64,000 nucleotides of DNA from Bacteroidaceae bacterium (GTDB taxonomy: Bacteria; Bacteroidota; Bacteroidia; Bacteroidales; Muribaculaceae), in contig JAETNO010000007.1 of the NCBI GenBank assembly GCA_021768245.1, positions 33,669 through 97,668 on the forward strand, in the 5' to 3' direction. The stretch's first letter is position 1; every line of letters begins with the position of its first letter. The position numbers and the translations under genes were made by a program. This document shows, in pieces, positions 35,390 through 44,360 of this stretch. The notes beneath the pieces were generated by a model. That model did not search any database and was not told where the DNA came from. It was given only the letters and a program-made list of their open reading frames with translations.

Positions 35390-35980
35390 TTATCTTTTTT
35401 TCTTTTTCTTGCCTGTCGCCGGTGGGGCTACAATCTTGAATTCGTACAGGCGTGTAGTTTCCGGAGAAAGGCATATCTGACCATGGGAATATTCGGCAAG
35501 GTCTTTGAATATCTTGGCATCCTCCACTCCGTCAGAATTGACTGCAAGCAGAAGCTTTTTCATGTGATTTGCAATCAAAATCACGAGCTCGTCACGTTCT
35601 GGTCCTTCTTCCATTCTGACAGCCTTGTCAATCATAAGTTCAACATCCTTACCGTAATGGCGATACCTTATGTGTTCGGCTGTATAGGGGACTTTTTCCG
35701 GACGGTTATTGAAGTTTTCAGCTTTGACGACTTCCACCGGATAATCAATGTCGAGCTTGAAATCGCTCATGATTGCAAGATGGTCCCAGAGCTTATGCTG
35801 ATAATCTTCCTCTTCACGGATTTTCGGGAAAAGTTTGGCCATGCAGTTTACTATTGAATGAGCGCAGCGGGTTCGTTCGTCGCGATCTTCAATCGCAATG
35901 CAATGGTCTACCATTTGCTGTATGTTTCTTCCATATTCCGGAAGGATGAGCCGTTTCAGTTGAGTATTATAAGTCAGCAT
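35390..35980 (-). CDS. DUF4290 family protein
   Basis: 196-residue cytoplasmic protein of the Bacteroidota-specific DUF4290 family. The N-terminus MLTYNTQLKRLILPEYGRN is characteristic. The body is alpha-helical (AHSIVNCMAKLFP; HKLWDHLAIMSDFKLDIDYP) and the C-terminus is very basic (KKKKKR). No biochemical function is known. It is the first gene of the rimM operon, and linkage to ribosome assembly or peptidoglycan genes is conserved in relatives. The strongly basic tail could bind nucleic acid, but that is speculation. Confidence 0.85.
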   Translation of the reverse strand: MLTYNTQLKRLILPEYGRNIQQMVDHCIAIEDRDERTRCAHSIVNCMAKLFPKIREEEDYQHKLWDHLAIMSDFKLDIDYPVEVVKAENFNNRPEKVPYTAEHIRYRHYGKDVELMIDKAVRMEEGPERDELVILIANHMKKLLLAVNSDGVEDAKIFKDLAEYSHGQICLSPETTRLYEFKIVAPPATGKKKKKR

Positions 35981-36014
35981 TGAGATATTGGACTGGGAAA
36001 ATGGGGATATAAAA

Positions 36015-36055
36015 CTTAAAGGAGCCGTCAGCGGATTCCCAACGGCACCTTTAAG
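36015..36055 (-). terminator. terminator after fabG
   Basis: CTTAAAGG-GCCGT pairs with ACGGC-CCTTTAAG (bulged A on each side), followed on the minus strand by GTTTTATATC. It lies 24 bp after the fabG stop codon. Confidence 0.8.
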
Positions 36056-36078
36056 CCTATGAATTTGAAGGAGGGGGG

Positions 36079-36825
36079 TTACATGTTCATACCGCCGTCG
36101 ACCTGTATGACCTGACCGGAAACATAGCTCGACATGTCAGAGGCAAGGAACGTAGCGACATTTGCGATATCCTCAACCTGGCCTGCACGGCGAAGAGGAA
36201 TTTTGAGAGCCCATTCTTTACGCACTTCGTCGGGTAGGGCAGCCGTCATGGCTGTTTCGATGAATCCCGGGGCGATAGCGTTGGCGCGTATGCCACGAGA
36301 GCCGACCTCCTGTGCGATGCTCTTGGCGAGTGCGATGAGGCCTGCCTTGGACGCGGCATAATTGGATTGACCGGCATTACCGTGTACACCGACAACAGAG
36401 GCCATGTTAATGATTGAACCCTGACGCTGACGCATCATGATGGGAAGCACAGCGTGAATGAAATTGAACGCGCTCTTAAGGTTAACGGCGATAACGGCAT
36501 CCCACTGAGCTTCGCTCATTCTCATCATAAGGCCGTCTTTTGTTATACCGGCATTGTTTACGAGTACGTCGATATGTCCGAAATCTTCCTTGATTTTACC
36601 GACGACTTCTTCTGTCTGGGCAAAATCAGCAGCATTTGATGCATAACCCTTGGCATTAACTCCAAGAGCCTGAAGCTCCTTCTCGGTAGCTTCCATATTT
36701 TCGTCGCGATTGAGGTCAGTAAATGCGATGTCTGCACCTTCCTGGGCAAATTTGATTGCGATACTCTTACCGATACCGCGTGCGGCGCCAGTGATAAGGG
36801 CAACTTTTCCTTCGAGTAGTTTCAT
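36079..36825 (-). CDS. fabG: 3-oxoacyl-[acyl-carrier-protein] reductase
   Basis: Short-chain dehydrogenase (248 aa) that reduces beta-ketoacyl-ACP with NADPH in fatty acid elongation. The Rossmann motif GAARGIGKS (13-21), the NNAG motif (90-93) and the Ser143-Tyr156-Lys160 catalytic triad (YAASK) are all present. The C-terminal VSGQVIQVDGGMNM ending is the FabG form. The gene lies 24 bp downstream of a TetR-family regulator and ends in a clear terminator, so tetR-fabG form a two-gene unit. Another short-chain reductase role cannot be excluded but is less likely. Confidence 0.92.
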   Translation of the reverse strand: MKLLEGKVALITGAARGIGKSIAIKFAQEGADIAFTDLNRDENMEATEKELQALGVNAKGYASNAADFAQTEEVVGKIKEDFGHIDVLVNNAGITKDGLMMRMSEAQWDAVIAVNLKSAFNFIHAVLPIMMRQRQGSIINMASVVGVHGNAGQSNYAASKAGLIALAKSIAQEVGSRGIRANAIAPGFIETAMTAALPDEVRKEWALKIPLRRAGQVEDIANVATFLASDMSSYVSGQVIQVDGGMNM

Positions 36826-36849
36826 TTCTTCAATAGTCTTTTAAGTGTA

Positions 36850-37452
36850 CTATATAGTTGTTGATTTAAGTAACAGCGTATTGTTTATAAAATCTATGAC
36901 CGAACTTCTTATTCCGGCAGCAGTCATGTTGAGCTGCGCGAAATTCCGGCGCAAATGGCAATAGTCTATCCCTTGAAAAATCATCTGGTAGACTCCGGGA
37001 AGGAGTGCGGCCTGTGTTGGGTCAAAAAACCCTTTGGCAACTCCGTCGTCAATCATTTGCTTTATCAGGTCCATCTCTTTTGCGACGGCGAGTATTCTCA
37101 CCCGTTCGAGTCGCTTGTAATCGAGGGTCAGGTAAGAGATTATCTGGCTTGTCGCAGAAGACTTTACAGTTTCCTCCACAATATCAAAACGGGCTTCAAG
37201 GAACCTGCGCAGTTTGGTTGCAGGATCCATGTCGGATGCCACTATGTCGCGGAGTCTCATTACTATGGCTTCGCTTTCACGTTCGATTACAGCTTCGTAA
37301 ATCTCTTTCTTGTTTTTAAAATAGGTGTAGATTGTGCGCCGCCCCTTATCAGAAGCGGTAGCGATATCATTCATTGTTGTCCGCTCCACGCCGTTGCTGG
37401 CAAAAAGCTGATGGGCAACATCAAGGAGCCGTTCTCGGGTCTTTGACACCAT
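36850..37452 (-). CDS. TetR/AcrR family transcriptional regulator
   Basis: 200-residue regulator with an N-terminal TetR helix-turn-helix (about 8-55: LLDVAHQLFASNGVERTTMNDIATASDKGRRTIYTYFKNK) and a helical ligand-binding domain. The start at MVSKTRERLL was chosen because upstream codons do not look like protein. It lies 24 bp upstream of fabG and downstream of the RND pump operon, 187 bp away with its own promoter. Control of fatty acid synthesis through fabG is the more direct inference from context; control of the RND pump is an alternative because TetR proteins often repress efflux. Confidence 0.9.
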   Translation of the reverse strand: MVSKTRERLLDVAHQLFASNGVERTTMNDIATASDKGRRTIYTYFKNKKEIYEAVIERESEAIVMRLRDIVASDMDPATKLRRFLEARFDIVEETVKSSATSQIISYLTLDYKRLERVRILAVAKEMDLIKQMIDDGVAKGFFDPTQAALLPGVYQMIFQGIDYCHLRRNFAQLNMTAAGIRSSVIDFINNTLLLKSTTI

Positions 37453-37540
37453 TGTTATTGATATTTTCAGGCCACGGGAAACGTCTAAACATATAGTTCC
37501 CGTCATGTCCGTATCTTATACACAATCTTTATTTCAACGG

Positions 37541-37548
37541 CAAAGTTA
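37541..37548 (-). promoter_or_regulatory. candidate -7 element of tetR-fabG
   Basis: Minus-strand TAACTTTG about 90 bp upstream of tetR, preceded by a T-tract (plus 37551-37557) as seen in many Bacteroidales promoters. Confidence 0.45.
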
Positions 37549-37639
37549 ACAAAAAAATCCTAAACTACAGCATTTTTATTGCCCATGCGAATATAGAGGC
37601 AACATGCGAGCAATCCTTGATTCTTTGCAAAAAAGAAAA

Positions 37640-40600
37640 TCATATTTTGTTTGACCCGGACTGCTTGCCGTTATCAACGTCACTTGAAGATGCGGCATCA
37701 GCCGAAGAAAATATTTTTGAAAGGTGTTTCTCCCTGAAGTTCTCAAGCAACTCCCAAAAACCGGGTACGAACAATGTACCGACCACAGCATTTAGTGCCA
37801 TTCCGAACACCACTGCCGTTCCGAGTGCAATTCGTGAATTAGCTCCGGCCCCGGTGGCGAACAACATAGGCATTACACCGAAAATAAATGCAAACGCAGT
37901 CATCATAATCGGACGGAAACGTACGGAGCCGGCATTGGCAGCCGCGTTTCTTACCGGTTGACCTGATTTACGGAAATCACGGGCATATTCCACTATTAAG
38001 ATTGCATTTTTTGCAGAAAGCCCCAACAAAAGAATTATGCCTATCTGTGTATATATTGATATTGATTGTGACAGGAAAACACAGCCTATAACAGTACCGA
38101 AAAGAGCGGTAGGCATAGAAATAACAACTGCCAACGGATCTGTCCAACTCTCATATTGTGCGGCAAGCACAAGGATGGTTATTATGACTGCAAAAAGCAG
38201 TGTAAATGTTATCGTGGTTCCCGATTGGGTCTCCTGATATGCCTCTCCGGTCCAGGCATAGGCGAATCTGTCACCTACGGTGTCTTCAAGAATTTCTTCC
38301 ATGGCTTCGATAGCATCAGAACTGGATACATTCTTAGCCGGGGTTCCTGTAATCGAGGCTGAAGTATACATATTATAACGGCTCACTGTCGACTGTCCGA
38401 TTGTCGGTTCAACCGACACGAAAGACGCGAACGGCACCATCTCTCCGGAAGCATTACGGACTGTAAGTGAGGGGATTTTATCGATGTTACTTCTTGCTTC
38501 GCTGTCAGCACTGATATTTACTTGATAAGTCCGCCCGAACTTGACAAAATCGTTGACATATCCGCCACCCATGAATTGAGCGAGAGTTCCGTAAATATCG
38601 GCAAGTTCAAGACCGAGGAGCTTGGCTTTGTCGCGGTCGACTTTCACACTGTACTGTGGCACACCTGCCTGAAATTGTGTGGTGAGCTGGGCCAATCTCT
38701 TGTCCTTGCTTGCGGCCTCCTGCATGGCCATAAGAGTCTTGGACAGTGCATCAGCCCCAAGATTGTTTATATCAAGAACCTGCATCTGCATGCCGGATGT
38801 CATACCTAAACCTGGAATGGCTGGAGGATTGATAGAGAACACTATCGGCTCCTGATATGCTGCGGCAATCATATTGACTTTGGCCATTACGGCATTGACA
38901 TCATGTGACTTCCCTCTGCGTTCATTCCATGGTTTGAGAACGACAAAAAGAGATCCCATATTGCCTCCTGAGCCACCGCCCATCATTGACTGACCAGAAA
39001 TCGATATTACGTCTTTTACCTCGGGGATTTCTTTAATCTGTGATGCAAGCTCGGTCACAACTTTGTCGGTTCGGTCGAGCGAGGCTCCGGTAGGGAGCTG
39101 TACGGAAGTCATGAAATAACCTAAATCCTCCTCGGGGATGTAGCTTGACGGGAGTTTAATGAATCCCCAGAAAGCAATTAAACACAATAGAAGGTAGCAG
39201 CCTATTGCCCCTATCGGATGGCGGAGCAGCCTACCTACTATAGACATATACTTGTTAAGTGTAAGGCTATATCCTTTATTAAACCATTTATAAAGAAAGA
39301 AATTTGGCGTTTGACTACTTTTCTTCCTGAGGAACAATGCACACATGGCAGGTGTGAATGTCAGGGCATTGAATCCTGAAAAAGCCACAGAGGTAGCGAT
39401 TGTCAAGGCAAATTGCTTGTAGAGTTCTCCTGTTATGCCACTGATAAAGGCCGTCGGAATAAAGACCGACAACAATACGAGTACTTCGCCTATTACCGGC
39501 CCCTGTAATTCCGACATAGCTTTTTCTGCGCTCTGCCTTGGCGAGAGTTTCCCTTCCTGAACCAGTCGGGCACAATCTTCGACTACGACTATCGCGTCGT
39601 CAACCACAATCGCGATAGCAAGCACAAGGCCGAAAAGCGTAAGGGTGTTAAGTGAGAACCCTAAAATTTTCATTACCGCGAAGGTTGCGATAAGTGAGAC
39701 AGGAATCGCTATCATAGGGATTATAACCGCCCGCCAACTCTGTAGAAATATCAGAATGACAAGCATTACAATCAGGGTTGTCTCTACGAAAGTCACAAGC
39801 ACTTCATCAATAGAGGCGGTAACGAAATCAGTCGTATCCATTATGACCTCATAGTGGACTCCGACAGGGAAATATTCCGACAGTTCCTCCATCTTCGCCT
39901 TTACACGGTTGGCCACCTCAAGCGCGTTTGCGCCGGGAAGCTGCTGGACACCTATTAGGCCGGCTTGTTTCCCTGACACATGTGATATATTGGAATAGCT
40001 CTGGCTTCCAAGCTCAACCTTGGCAATGTCCTTTAATCGGAGCACGGATCCATCAGCCCCAACACGCAACACTATATTGGAGAATTCCTCCGCAGTCTGC
40101 AATTGACCTTTCGAGGTGAGTGTGAATTCAAACTTTACATCATTGCTGACGGGAGGTGTACCTACGCTGCCGGCTGACACCTCAAGGTTCTGTGATTGAA
40201 TCATCGCGCTCACATCAGACGGAGTTAGCCCATAAACCCTCATCTTTTCCGGATCCAACCAGACGCGCATGCTGTATTTTCCCGCGCCGAAAGCTCCGGC
40301 ACCACCCACGCCGTCAATACGTGAAAGTTCATCTATTATATTTAACTGAGCATAATTGGTGAGGTATAACGCATCATAACGTTTCGGGTCATTCCCTTCG
40401 AGCGCGATGAATAAGATGATGTTTGATGATTCAGACATGACTGAAACACCTTGTTCTTTGACCGCAGTAGGGAGAGAGGCCTCTGCAAGGGAAACACGGT
40501 TTTGGACTTTTACTGCGGCATCGTCGAGATTGATACCGTTTTCAAACGTTATTGTCAGATTGTATGAGCCATCACTTGAATTGGAGCTCATATACATCAT

Positions 40601-40825
40601 CCCTTCAACACCATTAATCTGTTCCTCGATTGGCACACCGACAACTTCGGCTACCGTTGCCGCATCCGCCCCGGGGTATACCGCAGACACCATTACTGTC
40701 GGAGGGGTTATATCAGGATATTGGGATACCGGCAGGCTTTTGACAGTCATAAGCCCCACCAATACCATTAATATCGCCAATACAGTAGCGAATATTGGCC
40801 GGTCAATGAAGAATCTTGAAAACAT
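37640..40825 (-). CDS. RND efflux pump inner-membrane transporter (AcrB/MexB, HAE1 type)
   Basis: 1061-residue proton-driven drug/hydrophobe exporter. Twelve transmembrane helices flank two large periplasmic loops in the normal HAE1 pattern. The proton-relay aspartates are present in TM4 (VDDAIVVVED), the N-terminus is FSRFFIDRPIFATVLAI, and the pore-domain motif GADAATVAEVVG is present. Length matches AcrB-type pumps. It follows the membrane fusion protein by 25 bp. Substrates cannot be predicted from sequence. The C-terminal tail after TM12 is short and polar (SSADAASSSDVDNGKQ). Confidence 0.95.
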   Translation of the reverse strand: MFSRFFIDRPIFATVLAILMVLVGLMTVKSLPVSQYPDITPPTVMVSAVYPGADAATVAEVVGVPIEEQINGVEGMMYMSSNSSDGSYNLTITFENGINLDDAAVKVQNRVSLAEASLPTAVKEQGVSVMSESSNIILFIALEGNDPKRYDALYLTNYAQLNIIDELSRIDGVGGAGAFGAGKYSMRVWLDPEKMRVYGLTPSDVSAMIQSQNLEVSAGSVGTPPVSNDVKFEFTLTSKGQLQTAEEFSNIVLRVGADGSVLRLKDIAKVELGSQSYSNISHVSGKQAGLIGVQQLPGANALEVANRVKAKMEELSEYFPVGVHYEVIMDTTDFVTASIDEVLVTFVETTLIVMLVILIFLQSWRAVIIPMIAIPVSLIATFAVMKILGFSLNTLTLFGLVLAIAIVVDDAIVVVEDCARLVQEGKLSPRQSAEKAMSELQGPVIGEVLVLLSVFIPTAFISGITGELYKQFALTIATSVAFSGFNALTFTPAMCALFLRKKSSQTPNFFLYKWFNKGYSLTLNKYMSIVGRLLRHPIGAIGCYLLLCLIAFWGFIKLPSSYIPEEDLGYFMTSVQLPTGASLDRTDKVVTELASQIKEIPEVKDVISISGQSMMGGGSGGNMGSLFVVLKPWNERRGKSHDVNAVMAKVNMIAAAYQEPIVFSINPPAIPGLGMTSGMQMQVLDINNLGADALSKTLMAMQEAASKDKRLAQLTTQFQAGVPQYSVKVDRDKAKLLGLELADIYGTLAQFMGGGYVNDFVKFGRTYQVNISADSEARSNIDKIPSLTVRNASGEMVPFASFVSVEPTIGQSTVSRYNMYTSASITGTPAKNVSSSDAIEAMEEILEDTVGDRFAYAWTGEAYQETQSGTTITFTLLFAVIITILVLAAQYESWTDPLAVVISMPTALFGTVIGCVFLSQSISIYTQIGIILLLGLSAKNAILIVEYARDFRKSGQPVRNAAANAGSVRFRPIMMTAFAFIFGVMPMLFATGAGANSRIALGTAVVFGMALNAVVGTLFVPGFWELLENFREKHLSKIFSSADAASSSDVDNGKQSGSNKI

Positions 40826-40850
40826 CTCTAAATATCTTTAAATGATATGC

Positions 40851-41969
40851 CTACTTTACAACACGAGGATTTACCTCCATCCCGTTGCGTACTTTCAGCA
40901 ACGCCTTGGTCACATAACGTTGTTTTGGCGTTATCCCGGAAAACACCACTCTCAAAGAGTCATGATATAAGGGACCTGCTTCTATCGGCGTGTATACAAT
41001 ACGGTTTGAATCATCCACTGCATAGAGGTATTTCCCCGATTGGTCAGTGCTTATCGATGCGTCCTTAACCAATACGGCATTGTCCAGCTTCTTATACGGT
41101 AAATCTACTTTTACGAACATGCCGGGGCGCAATTCATCATATGTGTTTTTCACATGGCACTTAAGTGTTAATGTACCGGTAGAGGTATTGAGCGCAGGAG
41201 CCATGTATGTAAGGTCTCCAAAATATTTATGGGCAATTGAATCCGAGAATGTAAGTGGAATGTGTGTCAGTTTCGGCGCATCTGGATTATTCTTATCGCG
41301 CATTAAATCAAGAAATTTCTCATCTTCAATTGAGAAGTTGGCAGTAAGGACAGTATTATCATATATGGTTGTGAGTGTGACAGGAGCGCCCTCTCCACTT
41401 ATATAGTTCCCCACATCAAAGGTAGAAGCCGAAGCCATTCCTGATATCGGCGCTATCACCGTGCAATATCCGAGATTGGTCTTCGCGGATTCTAATGAGG
41501 CTCGGGCGCTTTTGATGCTTGCTTCGGCTTGCTGATATGCACTAAGAGCCTGGCTGACTTCCATTTTTGATACCGCATCGCTCTCCAACGCTTTTTTGAC
41601 AGCCTCATAATGAGTCTTTGCGTAGTCACGTGTACTGATGGCCGTTGTCAATGCCGCCTGGGCTTTCTGAACGGCATCACGATATTTCCCATCTTCAATT
41701 CTGAACAGGACTTGACCTTTGTCCACATGACTACCATCTTTATAACATTGGGCCACGAGGAGGCCGTTAACTCTACCGACAACTTCCACTTGGTTAGAAG
41801 CGTTAAGGTGACCCGGGTAAGTATTTCTCAAGACAATGGAATCAACTTGGGGATATGCGACATCAATAGTTTCCTCAGCCATCCTCTCATCGCGCACTCC
41901 ATGTTTTCCACATGAAGGAGCAACAATGGAACTGATTATAATAATGCCGACAAATATTTTGTTTTTCAT
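40851..41969 (-). CDS. RND efflux membrane fusion protein (AcrA-type lipoprotein)
   Basis: 372-residue periplasmic adaptor. A lipoprotein signal ends at Cys20 (IVAPSC). The lipoyl/barrel-sandwich half-motifs (VEVVGRVNGLLVAQCYKDGSHVDKGQVLFRIED and ISGMASASTFDVGNYI) flank an alpha-helical hairpin (about 95-160). The beta-barrel and membrane-proximal domains follow. It bridges the RND transporter and the outer-membrane channel. The gene lies 37 bp after the TolC-like gene and 25 bp before the RND gene, so the three are one transcript. Confidence 0.93.
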   Translation of the reverse strand: MKNKIFVGIIIISSIVAPSCGKHGVRDERMAEETIDVAYPQVDSIVLRNTYPGHLNASNQVEVVGRVNGLLVAQCYKDGSHVDKGQVLFRIEDGKYRDAVQKAQAALTTAISTRDYAKTHYEAVKKALESDAVSKMEVSQALSAYQQAEASIKSARASLESAKTNLGYCTVIAPISGMASASTFDVGNYISGEGAPVTLTTIYDNTVLTANFSIEDEKFLDLMRDKNNPDAPKLTHIPLTFSDSIAHKYFGDLTYMAPALNTSTGTLTLKCHVKNTYDELRPGMFVKVDLPYKKLDNAVLVKDASISTDQSGKYLYAVDDSNRIVYTPIEAGPLYHDSLRVVFSGITPKQRYVTKALLKVRNGMEVNPRVVK

Positions 41970-42006
41970 AATAAATGGTCTGAATTATATATCAAATATT
42001 AGTCTG

Positions 42007-43419
42007 TCAAAAAGTTTCCGGTGCGCCACCAAGAGCCTTATAAAGATTGATTAGTGCTACAAGGGCCTCTCCTTTAGCCGCAATAAGGGAGTTTGCATAT
42101 GTTAGAGTGTTGATTTGTGCATCTACAACATTTGTAAATGGAGTCAGGCCCTGTTTATAAAGGTCTACAGATAAGTCAAATGATTCGGTACTTTGCTTAA
42201 GCACTTTTTCATAACTTTCTATGGCGCGTAGACAGGAGGTGTAACTGACCATTGCATTATCCACCTCCTGCACTGCCGTCATGACTGTCATGTTGTAGTT
42301 ATCTATTCCGATTTTCATCTGTTCTTTCGCTTCATTTACGGCATATTTTCTTGCCAGACCATCAAACAAAGTCCATGACAGAGTGGGGGAGATGCTGTAT
42401 TCAAAACTATTGTCCTTAAATAAGTCTCCTGCATCATGAGCGGCGACTCCTATCGAACCATTCAGTGATAGAGTGGGAAGAAAATCTTTTTTAGCGACAC
42501 CGACAGCTGCGGCATAAGCCGCCAACTCATATTCTGCCTGTACTATATCCGGACGTCTGCGTAAAAGATTGGCAGGAATACCGGATGGTACGAGATGGTG
42601 GTAGTCCGGTTGGTTTCTCATTGATTCGAGACGCGGTCTGAGTCGTTCAGGATACTGGCCGGTCAGTATGGCAAGAGCATTTATTGATTGTGATAGGGAA
42701 GTTTCAAGTTTTGGGATGGTAGCTTCTGTCGAATAATAGACTATTTCCGCTTGCACTACATCTAATTTCGACACCAAGCCGGCCTCAAAGCGGGCTCTCG
42801 CGATTTTCACTACTTTCTCCTGCGACTCCATGTAATCACGTGTGACTTTAAGCTCTTCCTGGAATGTACGGAGGTTTATATAATATGTGGCAATCTCCGA
42901 GGCGAGACTTACCATTGTTGCAACATATTCAGCTTTACTTGCATTTTTCTGAGCCTTCCGGCCCTTAACGCGGGTAGTAATCTTTCCAAACAAGTCTATT
43001 TCCCAATTCATATCAATAGTTGTGGAAAAATAGCTTGAATTAGTCGAGTGCATATGCTCTGATATTGCTCCGGCATTACGGGCCTTTGTATACCCCGCAT
43101 TTAATGAGAAAGTGGGATAGTATGCGGCCGATGCCTGCTTTATCTGGCTCTCTGCCATCTTGATTCGGTGAATTGCTATCAATACATTGAAATTATTGGA
43201 GATTCCCTCCGCGATAAGCGAATCAAGTTGTGAATCATTAAAATTATCCCACCATTTATCATCGGAAGGCAAAATCTGCTCAATAACAGGTGAATATGCC
43301 CATTCCCTTGGCATTTCCTCTCTCAAATATTGCGATGCATCCTTATCCTGCGCTGTTATAGGAATGTTTATAGCAGCCGTACTACAGATTATAGATAGGA
43401 TGTGGAATAGGTTTCTCAT
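42007..43419 (-). CDS. RND efflux outer-membrane channel (TolC/OprM family)
   Basis: 470-residue outer-membrane efflux protein. Signal peptide about 1-23 (start set at MRNLFHILS, which begins it). Two outer-membrane-efflux repeats (about 60-250 and 265-460) include the conserved turns and the NTLTYANSLI region near the C-terminus, which closes the helical barrel. It forms the exit duct of the tripartite pump. Unusually it is the first gene of the operon, before the adaptor and transporter; most AcrAB-type operons place it last. No promoter with a clear TAnnTTTG was found in the 165 bp upstream. Confidence 0.9.
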   Translation of the reverse strand: MRNLFHILSIICSTAAINIPITAQDKDASQYLREEMPREWAYSPVIEQILPSDDKWWDNFNDSQLDSLIAEGISNNFNVLIAIHRIKMAESQIKQASAAYYPTFSLNAGYTKARNAGAISEHMHSTNSSYFSTTIDMNWEIDLFGKITTRVKGRKAQKNASKAEYVATMVSLASEIATYYINLRTFQEELKVTRDYMESQEKVVKIARARFEAGLVSKLDVVQAEIVYYSTEATIPKLETSLSQSINALAILTGQYPERLRPRLESMRNQPDYHHLVPSGIPANLLRRRPDIVQAEYELAAYAAAVGVAKKDFLPTLSLNGSIGVAAHDAGDLFKDNSFEYSISPTLSWTLFDGLARKYAVNEAKEQMKIGIDNYNMTVMTAVQEVDNAMVSYTSCLRAIESYEKVLKQSTESFDLSVDLYKQGLTPFTNVVDAQINTLTYANSLIAAKGEALVALINLYKALGGAPETF

Positions 43420-43547
43420 AAATAAAAAATAGTTGTAATTATAACGCCATACCGCCCAAATTGGTTTTCTGTTTTTGATTATAATATTCAAGCCAGTATT
43501 AACATCAATTAATCGTAATGTGCATCATATCTGCCCATGCATCTGAG

Positions 43548-43555
43548 TAAATTTG
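43548..43555 (+). promoter_or_regulatory. candidate -7 element ahead of the small lipoprotein frame
   Basis: TAAATTTG matches TAnnTTTG 29 bp before the ATG at 43585. No -33 TTTG at the right spacing. Confidence 0.35.
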
Positions 43556-43584
43556 CATATAAATCAGATAAATATCATATCGCT

Positions 43585-43875
43585 ATGACATCTATTAATC
43601 GCACAGACCGACTTTTTATTACAGCAATCAGTGGTGGGGCAACCGTATTGTCGTCATGCGTCAGTGGCATGGCATCAATCGGAGATGTGTACAGACATGT
43701 GAAATCAAAGGCGGCGACAGCCAAAGGCGTAGTGACCCTCTATCTTCGTAACGGCACCCAAGGATGGTCCCAACACCACACATTTGTCCTTAACACTGTT
43801 ACACAGTCCCAACATAAAGAATCTAATAACAATATCGGATTTTCTTATCCGTCTTTGTTCGGAGCAGAATTCTAA
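43585..43875 (+). CDS. candidate small lipoprotein, uncertain
   Basis: A 96-codon open frame begins MTSINRTDRLFITAI with a basic start, hydrophobic core and a Cys at residue 25 in VLSSC, which together look like a lipoprotein signal. The rest (YRHVKSKAATAKGVVTLYLRNG...GFSYPSLFGAEF) matches no family I know. A -7 promoter motif lies upstream. It sits alone in a 499-bp gap between the efflux operon and ssb. Against it: the antisense strand is also open (43705-43917), and no coding bias can be tested by eye. The block could instead be a structured or repeated non-coding element. Confidence 0.35.
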   Translation: MTSINRTDRLFITAISGGATVLSSCVSGMASIGDVYRHVKSKAATAKGVVTLYLRNGTQGWSQHHTFVLNTVTQSQHKESNNNIGFSYPSLFGAEF

Positions 43876-43918
43876 CAGTAACTTATTATTTTTTTTAATC
43901 TCTCTGTTAAGCAACACC

Positions 43919-44251
43919 TTATTTAAAACCCAATATTTCGAAATTATCCACGTATATCTCAGTTACGTTGCGCTTGATTGCCGTGCGGTCTTCCCAGACG
44001 CGGTAGCGTATCTTACCTTCAACGTAAAGGCGTGTCCCTTTGCGGATATATTTCTCGGCGAATTCAGCGGCTCCATCCCACATTATTATATTATGCCATT
44101 CCGTCCTTTCGGGTATTTTATTTCCGTCAGGCAACATTTGTTCACGCTCATTCGTTGCCATGCTGAATGTAGCTATCGGACGGGTTTCTATGTAGCGCAC
44201 CTTTGGGTCGGAGCCTACATTACCTATCAATATGACTTTGTTGACACTCAT
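43919..44251 (-). CDS. ssb: single-stranded DNA-binding protein, short form
   Basis: 110-residue OB-fold protein binding ssDNA in replication and repair. The N-terminus SVNKVILIGNVGSDPKVRYIE and the block ERTEWHNIIMWDGAAEFAEKYIRKGTRLYVEGKIRYRVWED are the standard SSB core. The protein ends at EILGFK, immediately after the OB fold. It lacks the flexible linker and acidic tip (usually ending DDLPF) through which SSB recruits other proteins. The start was placed at MSVNK. It may be a second, accessory SSB; a full-length copy may lie elsewhere in the genome. A -7 element and TTTC -33 box lie upstream. Confidence 0.88.
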   Translation of the reverse strand: MSVNKVILIGNVGSDPKVRYIETRPIATFSMATNEREQMLPDGNKIPERTEWHNIIMWDGAAEFAEKYIRKGTRLYVEGKIRYRVWEDRTAIKRNVTEIYVDNFEILGFK

Positions 44252-44274
44252 TGCCGTAGGATTTTTCAATTATG

Positions 44275-44305
44275 CAAATTTACTCATTTTTATCTTGAAT
44301 TGAAA
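44275..44305 (-). promoter_or_regulatory. candidate promoter of ssb
   Basis: Minus-strand TAAATTTG (plus 44275-44282) with a TTTC box (plus 44302-44305) 19 bp upstream. Predicted leader about 20 nt. Confidence 0.5.
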
Positions 44306-44360
44306 CTTATTTTAATCTCTATGTGTTTATTTAAAAAATAAGTTAATAATAATATATACG

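Noticed and set aside
43705..43917. 71-codon antisense frame starting just after ssb
   Set aside because: Starts with GTG, overlaps the plus-strand candidate entirely and has no recognised motif; kept only as part of the unexplained gap.
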